This document shows, one piece after another, positions 15,129 to 21,512 of a stretch of DNA of 32,072 bases. Location: assembly GCA_044228695.1 (NCBI GenBank), contig JBGAUK010000035.1, positions 1-32,072 of the forward strand, read 5' to 3'. The notes beneath the pieces are model-generated. The model ran no database searches, had not been told where the DNA came from, and saw only the letters and a program-made list of their open reading frames with translations. The DNA comes from M0108 sp044228695. GTDB taxonomy: Bacteria > Pseudomonadota > Gammaproteobacteria > Chromatiales > Chromatiaceae. Every line of letters begins with the position of its first letter. Position 1 is the first letter of the stretch. Position numbers and translations under genes: made by a program.

Positions 15129-16073
15129 ATGGCTTCAATGGCCGCTCATCCCGACCCCAGGTCGGCGTCGCCCGTCCGCCTGGTGGTTGCCATCTCCTCC
15201 CGCGCCCTCTTCGATCTCGCGGAATCTCACCAGGTTTTCGAGACCGAAGGCGTGGCGGCCTACTACGAATACCAGGCCGCCCATGAAGAGGACATCCTGG
15301 AGCCCGGGGTCGCCTTCCCACTGGCGCGCAAACTGCTCGCCCTCAATGAATGGCTGGGGGAGCGCGGGCGGGTGGACGTCATCCTGCTGTCCCGCAACAG
15401 CTCGGATACCGGGCTGCGGGTCTTCAACTCCATTCGCCACCATGGGCTTGATATCACCCGGGCCGCCTTCGCGGGGGGCGCCACGCCCTACCGTTATGTG
15501 GCCGCCTTCGGCGCCCACCTCTTCCTATCGGCCGATCCCCAGGACGTGTCCCTGGCCCTGGAGGCCGGCTGCGCCGCCGCGACCCTGCTGCCCCAGGGCA
15601 AACACCAGCCAGGTGGCACGGATGAAACCCTGCGCATTGCCTTCGACGGGGATGCCGTCCTCTTCTCGGACGAGGCGGAGCGTGTCTATCGGCGCGATGG
15701 CCTGGCGGCTTTCAATCAGAACGAAACCGCCGCCGCTCGGGAACCCCTCCAGGGTGGCCCCTTCAAGGATTTTCTGAGCGCCCTACATCGTATTCAGGCC
15801 CTCTTCCCCGTGGATGGTCCGCCCCTGCGCACGGCCTTGATCACGGCCCGGGGCGCCCCCTCCCATGAACGTGTCGTGCGCACCCTGCGGGCTTGGGGGG
15901 TGCGTATCGACGAGGCTCTGTTCCTGGGCGGACTCGACAAGGCCGCCTTCCTGCGCGCCTTCGCCGCCGATATCTTCTTCGACGATCAGCCGCTGCACTG
16001 CGAGGCGGCCCGGGACGTGGTCGCGACCGGCCATGTCCCCCATGGGGTGGTGAACGCGGGGTTGGGGAATTAG
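15129..16073 (+). CDS. Cytosolic 5'-nucleotidase, cN-I type
   Basis: The 314-aa protein matches the 5'-nucleotidase family typified by vertebrate cytosolic nucleotidase I, which removes phosphate from nucleoside monophosphates. Recognisable segments are LVVAISSRALFDLAESHQVF near the start, DVILLSRNSSDTGLRVFNSI, FAGGATPYRYVAAFGAHLFL, and the acidic motif FDGDAVLFSDEAERVY expected to bind metal and phosphate. FFDDQPLHCEAA lies near the end. There is no signal peptide, so it acts in the cytosol. A GGGGG sequence lies 9 nt upstream of the ATG. It is the last of three same-strand genes (ParA-like, one-TM protein, nucleotidase); a functional link among them is unproven. A hairpin follows the stop codon. 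Confidence 0.88.
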   Translation: MASMAAHPDPRSASPVRLVVAISSRALFDLAESHQVFETEGVAAYYEYQAAHEEDILEPGVAFPLARKLLALNEWLGERGRVDVILLSRNSSDTGLRVFNSIRHHGLDITRAAFAGGATPYRYVAAFGAHLFLSADPQDVSLALEAGCAAATLLPQGKHQPGGTDETLRIAFDGDAVLFSDEAERVYRRDGLAAFNQNETAAAREPLQGGPFKDFLSALHRIQALFPVDGPPLRTALITARGAPSHERVVRTLRAWGVRIDEALFLGGLDKAAFLRAFAADIFFDDQPLHCEAARDVVATGHVPHGVVNAGLGN

Positions 16074-16078
16074 CCCAG

Positions 16079-16098
16079 GGTCCGGCGGGAACCGGACC
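16079..16098. terminator. Hairpin between convergent nucleotidase and EAL genes
   Basis: GGTCCGG, loop CGGGAA and CCGGACC form a perfect 7-bp stem 5 nt after the nucleotidase stop and 9 nt from the EAL-gene stop. It probably ends transcripts from both sides; there is no T tract. Confidence 0.5.
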
Positions 16099-16107
16099 AA
16101 CGGCCGG

Positions 16108-17418
16108 CTACTGGACGGGGTCCAGGGTTGGCGAGGGGCGCTGCAGGAAGTTGCCCTGAACGTAATCGAGGCCAGCGGTCCAGAGGACGCTGAGGGTGCG
16201 GGCATCCTCGACATTGATGGCGATGCTGGCCTTGCCCTGATCCCGAATCAGTTCGATGAGCTGGTTGAGTCGCTTTTCCTTGCGGTCGTCGTCGGCGATG
16301 CCGGTGGTCAACTGGGCATCGAGCTTGACGAAGTCGGCGGGCAGAATGGCCAGCAGCTTGTCCGGGTTGGGGGCGATGCCAAAGCGGTTGAGGGCCATGT
16401 GGCAGCCCATCCGGGTAAGATCCTGGGTCAATTTGGCATAGATGTCCGCATGGGCGCGGGCATGTTCCTCCAGAACCTGAAAGGTCAGCCAGTCGGCAGG
16501 CACCTGCTGCTGGGCGAGCCGTCCGGCGATCCAGGTGGCGAGTTGCTCCTCCCGCAGCGTCTCCTGGGCCAGGTTGATAAAGAAGTTGAGCTGCCGGCCC
16601 AGGTCACGTTGTTCGACCAGGGCCATGAGGGCGTGCTCGATAACCCAGTGGTCGATGGCCACCATGCGACCGGATTGGACGGCGGCGGCCAGGAATTCCT
16701 TGGCCTCGCGTATCCCGTGCCGATCATCGCGCAGCCGGATGAAGAGGTTGTAGCGCTCCTGGCCATCGCCCTTGAGACTGATGATGGGCTGGTAGAACAA
16801 CTGAAAGTAATCGCCACCCAGGGCGCGGCTGATGCGCTGGGCGAATTGGCGGTCCTCATCCGCCGTGTGGGCCAGGGGCGAGTGGGCATGGGCTGGCTTG
16901 GGGGTCGCGGCCTTGCCACAGCCGTCTTCCAGGACTTGGACCCGCCGCTCCAGTTTCTTTACCAGTCGTCTTTGCTGGAGGTCCTGATATTCCCGGGCGA
17001 TGACCAGCGCCAGCAAGGCGAAATTGCCCTTTGCCGTCGCATCGCGCGCACCCTGGCGGCGGGCCTGCAGCAGTTCCTCGGCGTCGGTGTCGGCATTGGT
17101 GAGCAGGACGAGGGGCAGGTCGGTGGCCAGTTTACGGAACTGAACCAGGCAGGCCGCTAGATCGATGAGTGGCGGCTGGGGGGAGCAGAGCAGGATATCC
17201 GGCGCGCTGGTGGCGACCATCTCCTCGAGCCGGTCGGGTCCTGCGCAATGCCGGCCCCGGGCCTCCAGCCCCACCCGTCGGAGGCCGGCGACGATGCCCT
17301 TGGCTTCGTCTTCCTGGGCGGCGAGGATCAAGAGTTTTGGCGGCACGGGGGCGTATTCCACGGCAACGGGGGGATGAGGAGGGTTGGAGCGGGAATTATC
17401 CTTACTCCGATCCCGCAA
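16108..17418 (-). CDS. REC-like plus degenerate EAL domain protein (probable c-di-GMP receptor)
   Basis: The roughly 436-aa protein has an N-terminal receiver-like domain (about 28-145), a short coiled coil (QRRLVKKLERRVQVLEDG) and a C-terminal EAL domain (about 190-430). In the receiver the usual phospho-Asp strand reads DILLCSP, so phosphorylation is unlikely. The EAL signature is YNLFIRL, with Asn for the catalytic Glu. The metal-binding DDFG motif is NRFG, and the LEITE-type motif is FQVLEEHA. VKLD and the QGNFLQRP end are kept. Such degenerate EAL domains, as in FimX or LapD, bind but do not cut c-di-GMP, so this is probably an effector or scaffold. The start is uncertain: TTG at 17418, or GTG at 17361 or 17346. 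The gene converges with the nucleotidase and follows epmB on the same strand at about 80 nt. Confidence 0.88.
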   Translation of the reverse strand: MRDRSKDNSRSNPPHPPVAVEYAPVPPKLLILAAQEDEAKGIVAGLRRVGLEARGRHCAGPDRLEEMVATSAPDILLCSPQPPLIDLAACLVQFRKLATDLPLVLLTNADTDAEELLQARRQGARDATAKGNFALLALVIAREYQDLQQRRLVKKLERRVQVLEDGCGKAATPKPAHAHSPLAHTADEDRQFAQRISRALGGDYFQLFYQPIISLKGDGQERYNLFIRLRDDRHGIREAKEFLAAAVQSGRMVAIDHWVIEHALMALVEQRDLGRQLNFFINLAQETLREEQLATWIAGRLAQQQVPADWLTFQVLEEHARAHADIYAKLTQDLTRMGCHMALNRFGIAPNPDKLLAILPADFVKLDAQLTTGIADDDRKEKRLNQLIELIRDQGKASIAINVEDARTLSVLWTAGLDYVQGNFLQRPSPTLDPVQ

Positions 17419-17495
17419 GGCCAGCCTGGGATCACCGAGAGGTGCCGGTTCAAGCCCCAGAAGGCTTGTCCGCCCCAGGAAGGGGCTCGCGCCAC

Positions 17496-18554
17496 TTACC
17501 CACAGGGCTCCTTGTAAGCCCCTCCGGGCATCTCCCGCACCAGTTTGGGGACTAGATATCCGGGCAATGCGGTTCTGAGTTTGGCCATGATCGCCCGCGC
17601 CTCCGCCAGCGGCACCGCGAAATGGGCGGCCCCAGCCACGGGGTCGAGCAGGTGCAGGTAATAGGGCAGGACGCCGGCCGCGAACAGGGCCTCGCTGAGG
17701 TCCGCGAGGCTGGCCGCATCCGCGTTGACGCCACGGAGTAGGACGCTTTGGTTGAGCAGGGTTGCGCCGCTTGCCTTCAGTGCCCCCAGGGCAGCGCGGA
17801 CCGCGTCGCCACGCACCTCGCGAGCATGATTGGCGTGGATAACGAGGGCGATGGGTAAGCGGCTGGCGGCCAGCAGGGCCAGGAGGCTGGGGGTGATGCG
17901 CGAGGGCAGAACTACCGGCAGGCGCGTGTGCAAGCGCAGCCGGCGTAAGTGGGGAATGGCCGTCAACTGCTCGATAAGCATGGCCAGGCGCTCGTCATCC
18001 AGCATCAAGGGATCGCCCCCACTGAGAACGACCTCGGTGATGCCAGGGTCCGCCGCTAGCAGGGTCAGGGTGCCCTGGTCGTGATCATGGACCAGGGTGT
18101 CCCGGGCATAGGGGAAATGGCGTCGGAAGCAGTAGCGGCAGTGCAGGGCGCAGGCCCCGGTGACCAGCAGCAGGGCGCGACCCTGGTATTTCCGTAGCAG
18201 GCCGGTGGCCCGCCGGGACAGGGCATCGCCCACCGGGTCCGTGGAGTAGCCGGGGTGCTCCTCCAGTTCGGCGGCGACGGGCAACACCTGGCGCAGCAAG
18301 GGGTCGTCCGGGTCGCCCGGGATCATGAGCCGGGCGAAACTCCGGGGGACCAGAAAGGGGAACTGGCGCGCGGCGGCCGGGGCGGCGAGGCGGGGGTCCA
18401 ACCCCAGGCTCTGGAGCAGGGCCTCGGGTTGGGTAAAGGCCTCCCGGAGTTCCTGTTTCCAATTGGCGTCCTTGGGCAATATCCGGGACGGAAAAGGGCC
18501 GGGTGGTGGGTATAATGAGCCGTTTTGCGACCCCATCCGATGAGTAAATGACAT
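17496..18554 (-). CDS. epmB: EF-P beta-lysylation protein, lysine 2,3-aminomutase (EpmB)
   Basis: EpmB converts L-alpha-lysine to beta-lysine, which EpmA then joins to EF-P. The radical-SAM motif CALHCRYC (CxxxCxxC) is followed by FRRHFPYA. SGGDPLMLDDERLAMLIEQL, HTRLPVVLPSRIT, LLNQSVLLRGVNADAASLADLSEALF and GYLVPKL match the E. coli YjeK family, whose length (342 aa) is close to the 352 here. The gene is divergent from efp. The first ATG overlaps the efp ATG in the sequence CATG (18552-18555). A second ATG at 18536 is as plausible, as neither has a ribosome-binding site. In both cases the efp -10 element lies inside the epmB coding region, so the two promoters must be interleaved. Confidence 0.95.
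   Translation of the reverse strand: MSFTHRMGSQNGSLYPPPGPFPSRILPKDANWKQELREAFTQPEALLQSLGLDPRLAAPAAARQFPFLVPRSFARLMIPGDPDDPLLRQVLPVAAELEEHPGYSTDPVGDALSRRATGLLRKYQGRALLLVTGACALHCRYCFRRHFPYARDTLVHDHDQGTLTLLAADPGITEVVLSGGDPLMLDDERLAMLIEQLTAIPHLRRLRLHTRLPVVLPSRITPSLLALLAASRLPIALVIHANHAREVRGDAVRAALGALKASGATLLNQSVLLRGVNADAASLADLSEALFAAGVLPYYLHLLDPVAGAAHFAVPLAEARAIMAKLRTALPGYLVPKLVREMPGGAYKEPCG
18511..18516 (+). promoter_or_regulatory. -10 element for efp
   Basis: A perfect TATAAT lies 37 nt before the efp start codon. No good -35 is visible 16-18 nt upstream (ACGGAA), so recognition may need an activator. It sits within the N-terminal codons of the divergent epmB gene. Confidence 0.5.
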
Positions 18555-19125
18555 GGCGACTTACAACACCAACGAGTTCCGCGGCGGCATCAAGATCATG
18601 TTGGACGGCGACCCATACGCCGTGATCGAAAATGAGTTTGTTAAACCTGGCAAGGGTCAGGCCTTCAACCGCGTCAAGATCCGCAACCTCAAAACCGGGC
18701 GCGTGGTGGAGCGCACCTTCAAGTCGGGTGACACTGTCGAGGCGGCGGACGTCCATGATACCCAGATGCAGTATCTCTACAACGACGGCGATGTCTGGCA
18801 CTTCATGGACCCGACCAGCTACGAGCAACTGACCGCCGAGGCGACGGCTGTCGGCGACGCCGCCAAGTGGATCAAGGAAGAGGATATTTGCCAGGTGACC
18901 CTCTACAACGGCGCCCCCCTGTCCGTGGACCCACCGAACTTCGTCATTCTGCGCATAGTCGAGACGGACCCCGGCCTCAAGGGCGATACCTCGGGCGGTG
19001 GCGGCAAGCCGGCGACGCTGGAGACGGGTGCCGTGGTGCGCGTGCCCCTCTTTGTCCAGACCGACGAACTCATCAAGGTGGACACCCGCTCCGGGGAGTA
19101 TGTCTCCCGCGCCAAGGAGGAATGA
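18553..19125 (+). CDS. efp: Elongation factor P (EF-P)
   Basis: EF-P is a three-domain, tRNA-shaped factor that enters the ribosomal E site and relieves stalling at polyproline stretches. The 190-aa product has normal length. The N-terminal KOW-like domain carries FVKPGKGQAFNRVKIRNLKTG, whose PGKGQ loop holds the Lys (about residue 34) that is beta-lysylated. The C terminus has the conserved DPPNFVILRIVETDPGLKGDT and GAVVRVPLFVQTDELIKVDTRSGEYVSR. The modifying enzymes are encoded on both sides, epmB divergent and epmA downstream, giving a complete functional set. A demand for EF-P is evident in this window, where several products are very Pro-rich. Confidence 0.98.
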   Translation: MATYNTNEFRGGIKIMLDGDPYAVIENEFVKPGKGQAFNRVKIRNLKTGRVVERTFKSGDTVEAADVHDTQMQYLYNDGDVWHFMDPTSYEQLTAEATAVGDAAKWIKEEDICQVTLYNGAPLSVDPPNFVILRIVETDPGLKGDTSGGGGKPATLETGAVVRVPLFVQTDELIKVDTRSGEYVSRAKEE

Positions 19126-19165
19126 GCGGGGCCCTGGATCCGCGAGTCGCTGGCTGGGTGACGCC

Positions 19166-20137
19166 TTGAAGCCGCCGGTTTGGCGTCCCAAGGCCGATCA
19201 GGCAGCATTGCAAGCCCGCGCCGATCTCTATGCCGGTCTGCGCCGCTTCTTCGCCGAAGCGGGGGTGATGGAGGTCGAGACGCCTCTCGCCTCTCGCGCT
19301 GGCCTCCCCGACCCCGCCCTGGAGAGTTGGCGCACCGCCTGGTCGGCCCCCGCCGGCGTCGAGCCGCTGTGGCTGCAGACCTCGCCCGAGTTCCCCATGA
19401 AGCGCCTGCTGGCGGCGGGCAGCGGTCCCATCTATCAGATCTGCAAGGTTTTTCGTGACGGCGAGCGCGGCCGTCGCCATCATCCCGAATTCAGCCTGCT
19501 GGAGTGGTATCGGCCCGGCTGGGGGTTGGAGCAACTCATAGCCGAGGTGGCCGACCTGGTGCGCCTGGCCTTGGGCCAGCCCGAGCGGCCGGTGGAAATG
19601 CTCGCCTACCGCGACCTCTTCCGGTCCCGTCTCGGCCTGGATCCCTTCCAGGACCCGACGGCGAAATTCCGGGCCCGTGCCCAGGCGATCATCGCCGGCG
19701 CCGAGGACCTGGATCTAGACCGCGACGGCTGGCTGGATCTGCTCCTGACCCACTGCCTGGAGGCGGGCCTTGGCCGGGGACGGCTCACCTTCATTCGGGA
19801 CTATCCCCCCAGCCAGGCGGCCCTGGCCCGCATCAGGCCCGGCCCCGAGCCCGTGGCCGAACGCTTCGAGCTCTACCTGGAGGGCCTGGAACTAGCCAAC
19901 GGCTTCCTGGAGTTGACCGATGCCGGGGAGCAGCGCCACCGCTTCGAGCAAGATCAGGCCCAGCGCCGCGACCTGGGCCTGGCGGTCCCGCCCCTAGACG
20001 AGTGTTTCCTCGCCGCCCTAGAGGCGGGCCTGCCCGAATCCTCCGGCGTGGCCCTGGGTCTGGACCGCCTGCTCATGGTCAAGATTGGCGCTAGCCACAT
20101 CGACCATGTGCTGGCCTTCCCCATCGAGCGGGCCTGA
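19166..20137 (+). CDS. epmA: EF-P--(R)-beta-lysine ligase (EpmA)
   Basis: EpmA is a class II lysyl-tRNA-synthetase-like enzyme lacking the anticodon-binding domain; it activates beta-lysine and transfers it to EF-P. Class II motif 2 is visible as FRDGERGRRHHPEFSLLEWY and motif 3 as SGVALGLDRLLM; ELANGFLELTD is also conserved. No ATG is available in frame near the expected N terminus. The TTG at 19166 gives MKPPVWRPKADQAAL and a 323-aa protein, very close to the 325 aa of E. coli EpmA and aligned with its N terminus. A longer frame reaching back into efp is not supported. It begins 40 nt after efp and is probably co-transcribed with it. Confidence 0.95.
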   Translation: MKPPVWRPKADQAALQARADLYAGLRRFFAEAGVMEVETPLASRAGLPDPALESWRTAWSAPAGVEPLWLQTSPEFPMKRLLAAGSGPIYQICKVFRDGERGRRHHPEFSLLEWYRPGWGLEQLIAEVADLVRLALGQPERPVEMLAYRDLFRSRLGLDPFQDPTAKFRARAQAIIAGAEDLDLDRDGWLDLLLTHCLEAGLGRGRLTFIRDYPPSQAALARIRPGPEPVAERFELYLEGLELANGFLELTDAGEQRHRFEQDQAQRRDLGLAVPPLDECFLAALEAGLPESSGVALGLDRLLMVKIGASHIDHVLAFPIERA

Positions 20138-20252
20138 GGGGTAGGGGCCCTTGCTCCATACCCCCCGGCAACCCTGACCAGGGCTGGTGCTCTGGGGTTC
20201 CTACTCCCGAACATGCCGGGATCAAACTACTCATCACCGAAGAGGACCGAGG

Positions 20253-21455
20253 ATGTCGAAACCGGACACGCTCCACCCGCCATTGGGTTTCTCCACCCGC
20301 GCCATTCATCATGCCTACGACCCCTACGCGGGTCATGGGGCCCTGAATCCACCCCTCTACCTCAGTTCCACCTATTGCTTCCCCACTGTGGCGGAGGGCA
20401 CGGCCCGTTTCGCCGGGGAGCAGGCGGGATTCGTCTATTCCCGCGTCGGCAATCCCACGACCTGCCTGCTGGAGGAACGGCTTGCCAATCTGGAGCAGGG
20501 CGAGGCAGCGCTGGTCACGGCCTCGGGTCAGGGGGCGACGACCTCCCTGCTCTGGACCCTGCTCGCCCCCGGCGATGAGCTGATCGCGGACCAGACCCTC
20601 TACGGCTGTACCTTCGCCTTCTTTCATCAGGGGCTGGAGAAATTTGGCGTCAAGGTCCGGCATCTGGACCTGACCGAGCCTGCGAATCTGGAGGCGGCTA
20701 TATCCGCCAGGACCCGCATGGTCTTCTTCGAGTCACCCGCCAACCCCAACATGCGCCTGGTCGATATCGCCGCCATCGCCGCCATCGCCCGCCGCCACGG
20801 CGCCCTGACGGTGGTGGATAACACCTACTGCACCCCCTATCTGCAACGCCCCTTGGAGTGGGGGGCCGACTTCGTCGTCCACTCCGCCACCAAGTATCTT
20901 GGCGGCCATGGCGACCTGCTGGCCGGGGCCATCGTGGGGCCCAAGGCGGCCCTGGACGAGGTGCGTTATGTAGGCATCAAGGACATGACTGGCGCCGTCA
21001 TGTCCTCCCAGGATGCCTTTCTGGTCCTGCGCGGACTCAAGACCCTGGCCCTGCGCATGGACCGTCACTGCCTCAATGCCCAGCGGGTGGCGGCCTATCT
21101 CGCCGCCCATCCCCAGGTGGCCGTCGTTCATTACCCCGGTCTGGAATCCTTTCCCCAGTATGCCTTGGCCCGGCGGCAGATGGCCCAGCCCGGTGGCATG
21201 GTCGCCTTCGAGTTGAAGGGCGGTATCGCCGCGGGCCGGCGCTTCATGGATGCCCTGCGCCTCTTTACCCGCGCCGTCAGCCTGGGCGATGCCGAGAGCC
21301 TGGCCCAACACCCCGCCAGCATGACCCATGCGGTTTACAGCCTGGAGGAGCGGGCCGCTCATTTCATCAGCGAGGGCCTGGTGCGCCTCTCCGTGGGCCT
21401 GGAGGATAGCGAGGATTTGCTGGCCGATCTGGAACAGGCCTTGGCCCGGGTTTAG
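20253..21455 (+). CDS. Methionine gamma-lyase
   Basis: This PLP enzyme splits L-methionine to methanethiol, 2-oxobutyrate and ammonia. The 400-aa protein shows the Cys/Met-metabolism fold with the PLP Lys in HSATKYLGGHGD and the phosphate-binding YSRVGNPTT. Residues that separate methionine gamma-lyase from cystathionine lyases are present: the active-site Cys in LYGCTFAFFHQG and the Lys/Asp in GIKDMTGAV. Long stretches resemble the Pseudomonas putida enzyme (398 aa) as I recall it, e.g. DNTYCTPYLQRPLEWGADF and SLGDAESLAQHPASMTH. The ATG at 20253 has AGAGGA 6 nt upstream. It follows epmA by 115 nt and may have its own promoter. O-succinylhomoserine sulfhydrylase is the main alternative, less likely given the Cys. 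Confidence 0.9.
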   Translation: MSKPDTLHPPLGFSTRAIHHAYDPYAGHGALNPPLYLSSTYCFPTVAEGTARFAGEQAGFVYSRVGNPTTCLLEERLANLEQGEAALVTASGQGATTSLLWTLLAPGDELIADQTLYGCTFAFFHQGLEKFGVKVRHLDLTEPANLEAAISARTRMVFFESPANPNMRLVDIAAIAAIARRHGALTVVDNTYCTPYLQRPLEWGADFVVHSATKYLGGHGDLLAGAIVGPKAALDEVRYVGIKDMTGAVMSSQDAFLVLRGLKTLALRMDRHCLNAQRVAAYLAAHPQVAVVHYPGLESFPQYALARRQMAQPGGMVAFELKGGIAAGRRFMDALRLFTRAVSLGDAESLAQHPASMTHAVYSLEERAAHFISEGLVRLSVGLEDSEDLLADLEQALARV

Positions 21456-21482
21456 GGGCGGCGGGAGAAGCTGGGGTCCGGT

Positions 21483-21505
21483 GCCCGGCGGCGGGGCCGC
21501 CGGGC
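21483..21505. terminator. Perfect 10-bp hairpin between convergent genes
   Basis: GCCCGGCGGC, loop GGG and GCCGCCGGGC lie between the stop codons of the methionine gamma-lyase and SulP genes. It has no T tract on either side, but its position and stability fit a shared terminator or a 3'-end stabiliser. Confidence 0.55.
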
Positions 21506-21512
21506 GGAGCGA

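Noticed and set aside
18867..19169. Open frame of 100 codons overlapping the efp end, including an ATG at 19122
   Set aside because: It is out of frame with both efp and epmA and stops at 19169; the epmA start is better placed at TTG 19166 by comparison with E. coli EpmA.
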